A stretch of DNA of 64,000 nucleotides from Hydractinia symbiolongicarpus (GCF_029227915.1 NC_079888.1:3359001-3423000), one strand, 5' to 3'; positions 10,101-22,330 are shown, numbered from the stretch's first letter. Notes: a model not told the origin generated them from the sequence alone. Numbers and translations: made by a program.

Positions 10101-13036
10101 TTCAAAATAAGTTGTTCGTTATTTGTAATTTTGACAAAAAGTATAGAAAATTATTTATTCCAGGTAAATGAAACAAAATATGAATGACAAATTTATAGAT
10201 TTCTATTACATAACATTAACTATTTTTAACTAACTATTTTTGATTATTTTAGGTAATATCAGGCCCAGCAGGACAACAACAAAAAGCTGTGTCTCCATTT
10301 CAACAACTCAATGTGGAGAAACTGGGTCTTGAAGTAAATTACAGAAACCTTGACCGTGACTTACCAGTTCATCAAAAGTTGCACAAAAAGGACCTTGAAC
10401 AGCTACTAAAAAATCATTTGACAGGTTAGGGCTATTTTATTTTTGATAAACTAAAATAACTTTTGCAAATTTTGGCCTTTTTCGCAAAAGTTTTATATAA
10501 GTTGATGTTAGTTGATATTTGTCTGAAAATTTTTCTACAAATAAAGCAAAAGAAAATCAGATATGTTGAGGAAAATTGAAAAGCATAAAAACAATTCTGA
10601 TTTTATTTTCAAAATTACACTCATTAAAATTTATAAATTCAGTCAACAATTTTTTTTAAAGGAATTATCCGTGTTCCAGCTCTTTGCTTTGGAAATGAAC
10701 ATAGTACAATGGAGTCCTTGAATCTTGCTAATTATGAAGTGATGCCGATTGAACCACTGCATGATTGTAAAGGACATATCAAGAATTTGTGGGATGTTTT
10801 GCATGAAGTGTTGACACCTCAAGAGAATAAAATTTTTCAACAGTCCCTAGATGCCACATATGGTTCGAAGGACAAGGTGAGAGGATCTGACTATCGGCTG
10901 TCATCAATAGTTGTTTACCAATCAATGCAAAGCACTTGCAGAAAGGAAATCAAAGAGTTGTTGTACACATTGATGGAGCTAGTTCGGTTATCATATCTTA
11001 AATCCCAAAAAAGGTCCCCACGAATTATTCTACGATTACATAATATTAGTTTCCAGCATGCCATGTTGTGCCAAGATCTGTTTGGGCATAATTTAAAGTC
11101 AATGTCTACACAAAAGCTTTATGGCATTTATTATCATGGCTTGACAACACATTTAGCAGAAGTATCGAGAATTATCTCACCAAGCTCCTTACACACAGAG
11201 AATGAAGAACAGCTATTCAGCAAAATTAATCAAATAAGTTTGAGAACATCAGCCAGATCCTTAGAATCCATACGTGATAATAGCATCATCCGTATTCAAG
11301 CTGAACAGAAATTTATTGCCAAAGAATGTTCTAGAAAATCAACTAACACATCTAAAATATCGAAATTTTCAGAGAGTGTACTTGGTAAGTCTAAAATATC
11401 TGTTTCTACTGGCTTTCTAATTCATGTTGGCATTCAGAAATTGCTGAGACGAATGTCCACATGAAAACAAAAGTTTTCAATTCACATTGGCAAATATTTA
11501 ACTGTTATTTGTGTACTGCAGCATTTGGCCGCAAAACAAATATAAATTGCAAATGTCGAACACGAGTTTGCCAACGCAAAACAGGAAAATGTCATTTTAC
11601 GTAGGCAATGTTCTGTCGTCATGGAATAAACTGAAACAGAAAGGCTGTTCTATGTGATAATTAAATATATTTTGAAGTGCTTGACTTAATAAAAAGTCTG
11701 GTTTGATATTCAAACATTAATCTTTCTAATTTTGTTTAAAATTTTAACATGTGATAAAAAGTGTATGATTGTCATTTTGTTTCGAAATAAACTTTTTTGA
11801 ATTTTCAGATGAGAAAAGAAGTTGTTTTAACATTAACTTACCTCTACGGAAATATCAGGCACACTTGGAAAGAATTGCAGATTTTTTGCTCTATGGTAAT
11901 GGTGTTTGGTGGCATAGAGAAAATGATATTATCATATTTCATGATGGAAAAGAGGATGATGATTTCAGAGTTGAAGGGCCTTTGATGACAAATTTCAAAC
12001 AAGACAACCTGCAATCAGTAGCAAAAGATGTAGAAGCTTGTTGGAAGAAATGCGTTGATCGTGGTATTGAATTGCCAATCACAAAGATAAATACTTTCGA
12101 CGAAAATGGAGATTTAATAGAATGCAAGGCACTTGAAGAAGTAAGTAATACGTCATTCTTGGCTTACTGTCTGTAGGATGGGTATATTAATAGCCCCCAA
12201 CTCAAATTCCTCTGTATCAAGTCTATTTCTACACTTTCTTACCCAATTATCCTCCTTCATTCTTGCAAGTGTCCTAACCAACTTAATCTACTTATATCTG
12301 GACAACATCTATCTTTAATTCTACAGATACCTAGCCTGCTTCTTAGCTCATATGAACTCTTTCTTACTCTCAGACTGGCGTTACAAATCCAAAAGCAAAC
12401 ATAACAAGTAATATCAAACTGATGGCTGATGATGATAATGCAGAATATGATAATGCGTATATATCACATGATAATAATGAAGAGATAGAAATGGAGATAG
12501 ATATCACATTAGAACAGCAACCTTCCTTATTGGATTTAGAAGTTGACCAAGCTGTTCATTTTGAGAAAGAAACATCAAACACAATTACATTGGAACAACA
12601 ACCTTGCATAGCTGACTCAGTTACTAATCCTAAAAAAACTGCAGAAAATAGTAAGTTGGAAAAGATCTGTAGAGACAGACAGACGAAAGCTGACCAAAAC
12701 CCAATTCTTGAATCAGGTGTATGCAAGAACATAATGTATGTTCTTGGCTATTCAGATAAATTGAAGGACTTCGACCGTCATCATATGTCATATAAGCTGA
12801 CTAAAAGTGAACATTCAAGAAAAAAATGTAGAGCATTTATCATTCATTTTCGTGAAAAAGTGATGGCTGTTCAGCATGAAGCAGAAAAAGCTACGAAAGA
12901 TTGGGAAAAAGACTTCATAGCAAAAAATTTTAAGATGCCGAATACAGAAGAGCTTAAATCAAATAAAATTTACATGGAGAAATATAAATTAAATTACCAC
13001 GCCAAAAAAATTCTTGAACAATGGACAAATATTTAG
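7149..13036 (+). CDS. Transposase-like protein, 10 exons, 1264 aa
   Basis: Exons read as 7149-8034, 8448-8587, 8703-8862, 9150-9539, 9670-9852, 9945-10090, 10253-10424, 10662-11384, 11809-12140 and 12374-13036. All nine introns are GT-AG, and every junction keeps frame (phases 1,0,1,1,1,0,1,1,0). The start ATG has G at +4 and the stop is TAG. Exon 1 is a basic region with a Thr/Asn-rich linker (about residues 130-190). Recognisable blocks follow: WSDHA (about 490-494), then VVYDD; a glycine-rich segment ending in CLCGC (606-610), a possible metal site; and EPLHDCKGH (723-731). The C-terminus (about 1045 on) is acidic then basic. I associate this block order with large uncharacterised transposon proteins of cnidarians and sponges; the Asp residues in WSDHA and EPLHD are candidate catalytic residues of an RNase H-like fold, which is inference. 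Position between matched TIRs supports a transposase role. Exon choice is by eye; an alternative 5' exon cannot be excluded. Confidence 0.8.
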
Positions 13037-13114
13037 TTTTTCAGCAAAAGGATCAATATGCGCTTTTAAATTTTAAGAAGCATATTTTTCAACAAATTAG
13101 CCAGAGCTAGCTAA

Positions 13115-13120
13115 AATAAA
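13115..13120 (+). promoter_or_regulatory. Polyadenylation signal candidate
   Basis: AATAAA 78 nt after the transposase stop codon. A second AATAAA lies at 13751-13756. Confidence 0.5.
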
Positions 13121-13914
13121 AACATTTGATATATATATATATACAAAACTTTTTTTCTGATACGTTTCGTATGGGAAATGTATTTTTATATTATTGTGGA
13201 TCATCATTTTGCACAAACGAAAAAACAAGAACAACACGAGAAGGAAATTAATACCTTTAAAAAGATATCAAAGTATTTGTTGTTGCTTTGACGGGCTTAA
13301 TACGCAATAATCTTGTATTGTGCAAAACTTAGAAGAAATAGCTAGCTAGCTAACAGTCTTAAAAAGGTCCATTTTTACAATCCATTATGTGGGTTATATA
13401 TCTGCACCCTAAATCAAGAGAATACTAGCTAAACTGCTTTTCTAATTAAGCTACTCTTTCGTACAGAGGTAGGATTTGCACCCACAACTATTTAGCTAAG
13501 TAATCTGCAGTGATCTAAGAACTACATAAACAGTTTAATTTCTTGACTAACTGTTTTTATATTGTATATATCTATCTATGTATATATCTATGTATATAAC
13601 AGCCAGAAAGGCTATGTATAGCTCTGACAGTTACAAAGTTTAGGTAAACACTTCCAGAAATATATAGCTAGCTTTTGCTATAGCTACTATATATATAATT
13701 TTGACAGGTAGCTATAGGCAAATAGAATATAGAAAATTTCAAATATATAGAATAAATAATATTACAAACCTTGTTTTTACTGCGTGATCACAAATACCTT
13801 AACAGCCAAATGTATGGTACAACCAACCATTTCTGTCAACACAAAAACACAAAAATGGCGGCACCTTCTTGTCTTCTTCACAAACTTGAAACGACAAAAA
13901 GCACGTCAGATAGC

Positions 13915-13948
13915 AAAACGCGGTAGACGATTATGATAAAACGCGGTA
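13915..13948 (+). repeat. Subterminal repeat pair in transposon right end
   Basis: AAAACGCGGTA occurs at 13915-13925 and 13938-13948. A related AAAACGTGGTT is next to the left TIR at 6667-6677. Subterminal motifs of this kind are often transposase binding sites; that role is inference here. Confidence 0.45.
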
Positions 13949-13971
13949 TACCCGTGTTTTACCCGAAATAA

Positions 13972-13998
13972 TTGGAGACTGTCCGTAAGTTGCCCGAG
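13972..13998 (-). repeat. Right terminal inverted repeat
   Basis: Exact reverse complement of the left end; homology stops after CTCCAA on the inner side. Confidence 0.93.
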
Positions 13999-14423
13999 AT
14001 ATAATTATGTCCTTCAACCAATGTCCTTCAATCAAAGTGTCTCCATTAGTATAACAAAATAATTAGAAATATATTTAAGTCCTGCAACCAATGTATATTG
14101 CATACCCCGCAAACAATTTAGCCAATCCATTGTGCAAACTTCGGTAAAGGCACTATACGTTAAAGGCGAAGTTGTAGATGAAGACGGTGTTCTTTCTTAA
14201 CTGATTAGAAGATCCGCTGCTGAATGATCCGACGATTGCTTACAATAATTTCACACACATTAATGATGTGACTCTCGGCTTTCATGTCCAATCGTAAAAA
14301 TAGGACGGCGTGTTTCTCGTCACATAATAGGCAGTCTGTTCACATAAATTTGAATATATGGTAGTTTGTCCAGTGAAGATGGTCATTCAGTTTCTTTATT
14401 GCTGTCACAAGTCATATGTCATA

Positions 14424-14496
14424 GGGGAATTAGCTCATATGGTAGAGCGCTCGCTTCGCATCCGAGAAGTACCGGGATCGATACCTGGATTCTCCA
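14424..14496 (+). tRNA. tRNA-Ala(CGC), one anticodon-stem mispair
   Basis: CGC at 14457-14459. C31:C39 mismatch (CCGAG); T-stem has a G:T wobble. Confidence 0.8.
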
Positions 14497-14939
14497 ACAT
14501 TCTGTATTATTGCGTATAGTGGTCGATCATGTGCATATCGTCAATCAAAGTGTCTGCATTAGTATAATAAAACAATTAGAATTTTATATTTTTAGTCCTT
14601 TAACCAATGTATGTTGCATTCCGCGCAGACAATTTACCCAATCCATTTTGCAAAGATCGATAGAGGAACTATATGTTGAAGGCGAAGTTGCAGATAAAGA
14701 TGATGTTCTTTCTTAAGTGATTCGATAATCCGCTGCTGAATAATCCGACGATTGCTCACAATAATTTCACTTACATTAATGATGGGATTCTCGACTTTCA
14801 TGTCCAATCGCAAAAATAGGACCGCGTGTTTCTTGTCACATAATAGGCACTCTGTTCACGTAAATTTGAATATACGGTAGTTCGTCCAGTGAAGATTTTT
14901 ATTCAACTTCTTTATTGCTGTCACAAGTCATATGTCATA

Positions 14940-15012
14940 GGGGAAATAACTCATATGGTAGAGCGCTCGCTTCGCATGCGAAAGGTACCGGGTTCGATGC
15001 CCAGATTCTCCA
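14940..15012 (+). tRNA. tRNA-Ala(CGC), T54 subfamily, degenerate
   Basis: CGC at 14973-14975. A7, G10 to A, C27:A43 and C50:A64. Confidence 0.6.
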
Positions 15013-15521
15013 ACATTCTGTATTATTGCGTATAGGGGTCGATCATGTGCATATCGTCAATCAAAGTGTCTGCATTGGTATAATAAAATAATTAGAAATA
15101 TAATTATGTCCTTCAACCAATGTCCTTCAATCAATGTGTCTGCATTAGTATAATAAAATAATTAGAAATATATTTAAGTCCTTCAACCAATGTATATTGC
15201 ATACCCCGCAAACAATTTAGCCAATCCATTGTGAAAATTTAGGTAAAGGCAACATACGGTAAAGGCGAAGTTGTAGATGAAGACGGTGTTCTTTCTTAGG
15301 TGATTCAATGATCCGCTGCTGAAAGATCCGACGATTGCTTACAATAATTTCACTTAAATTAAATATGTGATTCTCGACTTTCATGTCCAATCTTAAAAAT
15401 AGGACCGCGTGTTTCTTGTCACATAGTAGGCAGTCTGTTCACGTAAATTTGAATATACGGTAGTTTGTCCGGTGAAGATTCTCATTCAATTTTCTTTTGC
15501 TGTCAAAAGTTATATGTCATA

Positions 15522-15594
15522 GGGGAATTAGCTCATATGGTAGAGCGCTCGCTTCGCGTGCGAGAAGTACCGCAATCGATGCCCGGATTCTCCA
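15522..15594 (+). tRNA. tRNA-Ala(CGC), A37 to G
   Basis: CGC at 15555-15557 in loop TTCGCGT. T-stem CCGCA as in the copy at 5966. Confidence 0.7.
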
Positions 15595-16037
15595 ACATTC
15601 TGTATTATTGCGTATAGTGGTCGATCATGTGCATATCGTCAATCAAAGTGTCTGCATTAGTATAATAAAACAATTAGAATTTTATATTTTTAGTCCTTTA
15701 ACCAATGTATGTTGCATTCCGCGCAGACAATTTACCCAATCCATTTTGCAAAGATCGATAGAGGAACTATATGTTGAAGGCGAAGTTGCAGATAAAGATG
15801 ATGTTCTTTCTTAAGTGATTCGATAATCCGCTGCTGAATAATCCGACGATTGCTTACAATAATTTCACTTACGTTAATGTTGGGATTCTCGACTTTCATG
15901 TCCAATCGCAAAAATAGGACCGCGTGTTTCTTGTCACATAATAGGCACTCTGTTCACGTAAATTTGAATATACGGTAGTTCGTCCAGTGAAGATTTTTAT
16001 TCAACTTCTTTATTGCTGTCACAAGTCATATGTCATA

Positions 16038-16110
16038 GGGGAAATAGCTCATATGGTAGAGCGCTCGCTTCGCATGCGAAAGGTACCGTGTTCGATGCCC
16101 AGATTCTCCA
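16038..16110 (+). tRNA. tRNA-Ala(CGC), T54 subfamily, degenerate
   Basis: CGC at 16071-16073. A7, C27:A43 and T-stem CCGTG/CCCAG. Confidence 0.6.
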
Positions 16111-16619
16111 ACATTCTGTATTATTGCGTATAGGTGTCGATCATGTGCATATCGTCAATCAAAGTGTCTGCATTGGTATAATAAAATAATTAGAAATATA
16201 ATTATGTCCTTCAACCAATGTCCTTCAATCAAAATGTCACCATTAGTGTAACAAAATAATTAGAAATATATTTAAGTCCTGCAACCAATGTATATTGCAT
16301 ACCCCGCAAACAATTTAGCCAATCCATTGTGCAAACTTCGGTAAAGGCACTATACGTTAAAGGCGAAGTTGTAGATGAAGACGGTGTTCTTTCTTAACTG
16401 ATTAGATGATCCGCTGCTGAATGATCCGAAGATTGCTTACAATAATTTCACTTAAATTAATGATGTGATTCTCGACTTTCCTATCAAATTGTAAAAATAG
16501 GACCGCGCGTTTCTTGTCACATAATAGGCAGTCTGCTCACGTAAATTTGAATATACGGTAGTTCGTCCGGTAAAGATTCTCATTCAATTTCCTTTTGCTG
16601 TCAAAAGTCATATGTCATA

Positions 16620-16691
16620 GCGGAATTAGCTCTTATGGTAGAGCGCTCGCTTCGCATGCGAGAAGTACCGGATCGATGCCCGGATTCTCCA
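16620..16691 (+). pseudogene. tRNA-Ala(CGC)-like, 72 nt
   Basis: CGC at 16653-16655. C2 and shortened T-stem, as in 2746 and 21743. Confidence 0.65.
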
Positions 16692-17131
16692 ACATTCTGT
16701 ATTATTGCGTATAGTGATCGATCATGTGCATATCGTCAATCAAAGTGTCTGCATTAGAATAATAAAGAAGTGATAAATATATTTAAGTCCTTCAATCAAT
16801 GTATGTTGCATACCGCGCAGACAATTTACCCATTCCATTTTTCAAACATAGGTAGAGGCACTATATGTTAAAGGCGAAGTTTCAGAAAAAGACGGTGTTT
16901 TTTCTTAAGTGATTCAATGGTCCGCTGCTTAATGATCCGACGATTGCTTACAATCATTTCACTTAAATTATTGATGTCATTTTCGACTTTCATGTCCAAT
17001 CGCAAAAATAGGACCGCGTGTTTCTTGTCACATAATAGGCACTCCGTTCACGTAAATTTGAATATACGGTAGTTCGTCCAGTGAAGATTTTCATTTAACT
17101 TCTTTATTGCTGTCACAAGTCATATGTCATA

Positions 17132-17204
17132 GGGGAAATAGCTCATATGGTAGAGCGCTCGCTTCGCATGCGAAAGGTACCGGGATCGATGCCCGGATTC
17201 TCCA
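17132..17204 (+). tRNA. tRNA-Ala(CGC), two mispairs
   Basis: CGC at 17165-17167. A7:A66 and C27:A43; T-arm consensus. Confidence 0.75.
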
Positions 17205-17647
17205 ACATTCTGTATTATTGCGTATAAATGTCGATCATGTGCATATCGTCATTCAAAGTGTTTGCATTAGTATAATGTAATAATTAGAAATATAGTTTTA
17301 TATTCCTTCAACCAATGTATGTTGCATCCCGCGTAGACAATTTAGCCAATCCATTGTGCACACGTCGGTAAAGGCAACATACGGTAAAGGCGAAGTTGTA
17401 GATGAAGACGGTGTTCTTTCTTAAGTGATTTGATGATCCGCTGCTGAATGATCCGACGATTGCTTACAATAATTTCACTTACATTAATGATCGGATTCTC
17501 AACTTTCGCAACCAAACGTAAGAATAGGACCGCGTGTTTCTTGTCACATAACAGCCAGTCTGTTAAAGTAAACTTGAATATACGGTAGTACGTCCAGTAA
17601 AGATTCTCATTCAATTTCCTTATTGCTGTCACAAGTCATATGTCATA

Positions 17648-17720
17648 GGGGAATTAGCTCATATTGTAGAGCGCTCGTTTCGCATCCGAGAAGTACCGGG
17701 ATCGATGCCCGGATTCTCCA
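17648..17720 (+). tRNA. tRNA-Ala(CGC), one mispair
   Basis: CGC at 17681-17683. T31:C39 mismatch and G18 to T. Duplicated at 23287. Confidence 0.75.
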
Positions 17721-18063
17721 ACATTCTGTATTATTGCGTATAGTGGTCGATCATGTGCCAACAATAAATATATTTAAGTCCTTCAACCAATGTATGTTGC
17801 ATACCGCGCAGACAATTTACCCAATAAATTTTTGCAAACGTCGGTAAAGGTACTATGTGTTGAAGGCGAAGTTTCAGATAAAGACGGTGTTCTTTCTTAA
17901 GTAATTCGATGATCCGCTGCTGATAGATCCGACGATTGCTTACAATAATGTGTTTTTTGTCACATAATAGGCAGTCTGCTCACGTAAATGTGATTATACG
18001 GTAGTTCGTCCAGTGAAGATTTTCATTCAGTTTCCTTATTGCTGTCACAAGTCATGTGTCATA

Positions 18064-18136
18064 CGGGAATTAGCTCATATAGTAGAGCGCTCGCTTCGCA
18101 TGCGAGAGGTACCGCGATCGATGTTCGGATTCTCCA
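18064..18136 (+). tRNA. tRNA-Ala(CGC), degenerate
   Basis: CGC at 18097-18099. G1 to C, D-loop AG, and T-stem CCGCG/TTCGG. It follows a shortened 416-bp unit. Confidence 0.6.
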
Positions 18137-18575
18137 ACATTCTGTATTATTGCATATAGTGGTTGATAATGTGCATATCGTCAATCAAAACGTCTGCAAT
18201 AGTATAATAAAATAATTATAAATATAATTAGTCCTTCAACCAATGTATGTTGCATACCGCGCAGACAATTTACCCAATCCTATTTGCAAACATCGGTAAG
18301 GGCACTATATGTTACAGGCGAAGTTGCAGATAAGGACGCTGTTCTTTCTAAAGTGATTCGATGATCTGCTGCTGAATGATCCGACGATTGCTTACAATCA
18401 TTTCACTTACATTAATAATGGGATTCTCAACTTTGGCAACCAAACGTAAGAATAGGACCGCGTGCTTCTTGTCACATAACAGCCAGTCTGTTAAAGTAAA
18501 CTTGAATATACGGTAGTTCGTCCAGTAAAGATTCTCATTCAATTTCCTTATTGCTGTCACAAGTCAAATGTCATA

Positions 18576-18648
18576 GGGGAATTAGCTCATATTGTAGAGC
18601 GCTCGCTTCGCATGCGAGAGGTACCGGGATCGATGCCCGGATTCTCCA
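18576..18648 (+). tRNA. tRNA-Ala(CGC), fully paired
   Basis: CGC at 18609-18611. All stems pair; only G18 is replaced by T. Confidence 0.87.
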
Positions 18649-19092
18649 ACATTCTGTATTAATCCGTATAGTGTTTGATCATGTGCATATCGTCAATCAA
18701 TGTGTCTGCATTAGTATAATGTTATAATTAGAAATATATTTTTATATTCCTTCCACCAATGTATGTGGCATACCGCGCAGACAATTTAGCCAATCCATTG
18801 TGCGCACGTCGGTTAAGGCAACATACGGTAAAGGCGAAGTTGTAGATGAAGACGGTGTTCTTTCTTAAGTGATTCGATGATCCGCTGCTGAATGATCCGA
18901 TGATTGCTTACAATAATTTCACTTAAAATAATGCTGTGATTGTCGACTTTCATAACCAAACGTAAGAATAGGACTGCGTGTTTCTTGTCACATAATAGGC
19001 AGTCTGTTCACGTAGAATTTGAATATACGGCAGTTCATCCAGTGAAGATTATCAGTCAAAAACCTTACTGCTGTCACAAGTCATATGTCATA

Positions 19093-19165
19093 AGGGAATT
19101 AGTTCCTATGGTAGAGCGCTTGCTTCGCATGCGAGAGGTACCGGGATCGATGTCCGGATTCTCCA
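19093..19165 (+). tRNA. tRNA-Ala(CGC), A1:C72
   Basis: CGC at 19126-19128. First base A, D-stem GTTC, two tolerated wobble pairs. Confidence 0.7.
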
Positions 19166-19545
19166 ACATTCTGTATTATTGCGTATAGTGGTCAATCATG
19201 TGCATATTGTCAATCAAAGTGTCTGCAATAGTGTAATAAAGTAATTATAAATATAATTAAGTCCTTCAACCAATGTATGTTGCATACCGCGCAGACAATT
19301 TACTCAATCCATTTTGCAAACATCGGTAAAGGCACTATATGTTACAGGCGAAGTTGCAGATAAGAACGCTGTTCTTTCTTAAGTGATTCGATGATCTGCT
19401 GCTGAATAATCCTAAGATTGCTTACAATAATGTGTTTCTTGTCACATAACACCCAGTCTGTTAAAGTAAACTTGAATATACAGTAGTTCGTCCAGTAAAG
19501 ATTCTCATTCAATTTCCTTATTGCTGTCAAAAGTCATATGTCATA

Positions 19546-19618
19546 GGGGAATTAGCTCTTATTGTAGAGCGCTCGCTTCGCATGCGAGAGGTATCGGGAT
19601 CGATTCCCGGATTCTCCA
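19546..19618 (+). tRNA. tRNA-Ala(CGC), fully paired
   Basis: CGC at 19579-19581. G18 to T; T49:G65 wobble; T-loop ATCGATT. Confidence 0.82.
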
Positions 19619-20061
19619 ACACTCGGTAATATTGCGTATGGTGTTTGATCATGTGCATATTGTCAATCAAAGTGTCTGCATTAGCATAATATAATAATTA
19701 GAAATATTGTTTTATATTCCTTCAGCCAATGTATGTTGCATACCGTGCAGACATATTAGCCAATCCATTGTACATACGTCGGTAAAGGCAACATATGGTA
19801 TAGTCGAATTTGTATATGAAGACGGTGTTCTTTCTTAAGTGATTCGTTGATCCATTGCTGAATGATCCGACGATTGCTTACAATAATTTCACTTAATTTA
19901 TTGATGTGACTATCGACTTTCATGTCCAATCGTAAAAATAGGACCGGGTGTTTCTTGTAACATAATAGGCAGTCTGTTCACGTAAATTTCAATATACGGT
20001 AACTCGTGCAGTGAAGATTTTCATTCAATTTCTTTACTGCTGTCACAAGTCATATGTCATA

Positions 20062-20134
20062 GGGGAATTAAATCATATGGTAGAGCGCTCGCTTTGAATC
20101 CAAAAAGTACCGGAATCCATGCCCGGATTCTCCA
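20062..20134 (+). pseudogene. tRNA-Ala-like, anticodon arm destroyed
   Basis: Loop TTTGAAT would read TGA at 20095-20097, but the 3' anticodon strand CCAAA cannot pair. D-stem AATC and B box ATCCATG are also broken. Confidence 0.8.
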
Positions 20135-20574
20135 ACATTCTGTATTAGTGCGTATAGTGGTCGATCATGTACATATCGTCAATCAAAGTGTCTGCATTAG
20201 TATAATAAAATAATTAGAAATATATTTAAGTTCTTCAAATAATGTATATTTCATACCCCGCAAACAATTTAGCCTATCCATTGTGCACACGTCTTTAAAG
20301 GCACTATACGTTAAAGGCAAAGTTGTATATAAAGACGGTGTTCTTTCTTAAGTGATTCGACGATCCGTTGCTGAATGATCCGAAGATTGCTTACAATAAT
20401 TTCACTTAAATTAATGATGTGATTCTCGACTTTCATGTCCAATCGTAAAAATAGGACCGTGTGTTTCTTGTCACATAATAGGCAGTCTGTTCACGTAAAT
20501 TTGAATACACGGTTGTTCGTCCAGTGAAGATTCTCATTCAATTTCCTTACTGCTGTCACAAGTCATATGTGATA

Positions 20575-20647
20575 AGGGAATTAGCTCATATGGTAGAGCG
20601 CTCGCTTCGCATGCGAGAGGTACCGGGATCGATGCCCAGATTCTCCA
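20575..20647 (+). tRNA. tRNA-Ala(CGC), A1, T-stem mispair
   Basis: CGC at 20608-20610. A1:C72 and C50:A64. Confidence 0.72.
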
Positions 20648-21160
20648 ATATTCTGTATCATGGCGTATAGTGGTCGATAAGGTGCATATCGTCAATCAAA
20701 GTGTCTGCAATAGTATAATAAAGCAATTATAAATATATTTAATTCCTTCAACCAATTTCCTTCAATCAAAGTGTCTCCATTAGTATAATAAAATAATTAG
20801 AAATATATTTTTTTAGTACTTCAACAAATGTGTGTTGCATACCGCGCAGACAGTTTAGCCAATCCATTGTGCAAACGTTGGTAAAGGCACTATACGTTAA
20901 AGTCAAAGTTGTAGATAAAGACGGTGTTCTTTCTTAAGTGATTCGACGATCCGTTGCTGAATGATCCGAAGATTGCTTACAATAATTTCACTTAAATTAA
21001 TGATGTGATTCTCGACTTTCATGTCCAATCGTAAAAATAGGACCGCGTGTTTCTTGTCACATAATAGGCATTCTGTTCACGTAAATTTGAATATACGGTT
21101 GTTCGTCCAGTGAAGATTTTTATTCAACTTCTTTATTGCTGTCACAAGTCATATGTCATA

Positions 21161-21233
21161 GGGGAAATAGCTCATATGGTAGAGCGCTCGCTTCGCATGC
21201 GAAAGGTACCGTGTTCGATGCCCAGATTCTCCA
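21161..21233 (+). tRNA. tRNA-Ala(CGC), T54 subfamily, degenerate
   Basis: CGC at 21194-21196. Matches the copy at 16038 (A7, CCGTG/CCCAG). Confidence 0.6.
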
Positions 21234-21742
21234 ACATTCTGTATTATTGCGTATAGGTGTCGATCATGTGCATATCGTCAATCAAAGTGTCTGCATTGGT
21301 ATAATAAAATAATTAGAAATATAATTATGTCCTTCAACCAATGTCCTTCAATCAAAATGTCACCATTAGTGTAACAAAATAATTAGAAATATATTTAAGT
21401 CCTGCAACCAATGTATATTGCATACCCCGCAAACAATTTAGCCAATCCATTGTGCAAACTTCGGTAAAGGCACTATACGTTAAAGGCGAAGTTGTAGATG
21501 AAGACGGTGTTCTTTCTTAACTGATTAGATGATCCGCTGCTGAATGATCCGAAGATTGCTTACAATAATTTCACTTAAATTAATGATGTGATTCTCGACT
21601 TTCCTATCCAATTGTAAAAATAGGACCGCGCGTTTCTTGTCACATAATAGGCAGTCTGCTCACGTAAATTTGAATATACGGTAGTTCGTCCGGTAAAGAT
21701 TCTCATTCAATTTCCTTTTGCTGTCAAAAGTCATATGTCATA

Positions 21743-21814
21743 GCGGAATTAGCTCTTATGGTAGAGCGCTCGCTTCGCATGCGAGAAGTACCGGATCGAT
21801 GCCCGGATTCTCCA
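21743..21814 (+). pseudogene. tRNA-Ala(CGC)-like, 72 nt
   Basis: CGC at 21776-21778. Matches the copy at 16620. Confidence 0.65.
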
Positions 21815-22257
21815 ACATTCTGTATTATTGCGTATAGTGGTCGATCATGTGCATATCCTCAGTCAAAGTGTCTGCATTAGTATAATAAAATAATTAGAAT
21901 TTTACATTTTTAGTCCTTTAACCAATGTATGTTGCATTCCGCGTAGACAATTTATCCAATCCATTTTGCAAAGATCGATAGAGCAACTATATGTTGAAGG
22001 CGAAGTTGCAGATAAAGATGATGTTCTTTCTTAAGTGAATCGATGATCTGCTGCTGAATAATCCGACGATTGCTTACAATAATTTCACACACATTAATGA
22101 TGTGCCTCTCGGCTTTCATGTCCAATCGTAAAAATAGGACCGCGTGTTTCTCGTCACATAATAGGCAGTCTGTTCACATAAATTTGAATATACGGTAGTT
22201 TGTCCAGTGAAGATGGTCATTCAATTTCCTTATTGCTGTCTCAAGTCATATCTCATA

Positions 22258-22330
22258 GGGGAATTAGCTCATATGGTAGAGCCCTCGTTTCGCATACGAG
22301 AAGTACCGGAGTCGATGCCCGGATTCTCCA
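22258..22330 (+). tRNA. tRNA-Ala(CGC), one T-stem mispair
   Basis: CGC at 22291-22293. Anticodon stem CTCGT/ACGAG is compensated; position 26 is C; T-stem CCGGA. Confidence 0.72.

Larger units (their letters stand above)
6642..13998 (+). mobile_element. 7.36-kb TIR DNA transposon, superfamily unassigned
   Basis: The ends are perfect inverted repeats beginning CTCGGGCAACTTACGG. The flanking array unit resumes exactly on both sides, and removing the element leaves a normal long-class unit spacing of about 583-585 bp. With the boundaries used here, a 2-bp AT duplication reproduces the empty-site sequence seen in sister units near 3416 and 5036. The local ATATAT makes a 4-bp ATAT duplication also possible. 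The element carries one multi-exon gene (7149-13036) with no frame breaks, so it looks recent. Left region 6669-7148 is a presumed promoter and 13037-13971 is AT-rich 3' sequence with TA and TAGC microsatellites. Confidence 0.9.

Noticed and set aside
14366-14716. Open frame of 116 codons on + strand overlapping a tRNA, with similar frames in many units (e.g. 51, 1623, 5941, 15497)
   Set aside because: The frame reads straight through the tRNA and spacer, changes length or breaks in sister units, and shows no protein-level conservation beyond the shared DNA.
17342-17632. Antisense open frame of 82-96 codons recurring in many spacers (e.g. 28800, 29385, 49063)
   Set aside because: It persists only in units that are recent duplicates, is broken in many others, and has no recognisable domain or gene context.
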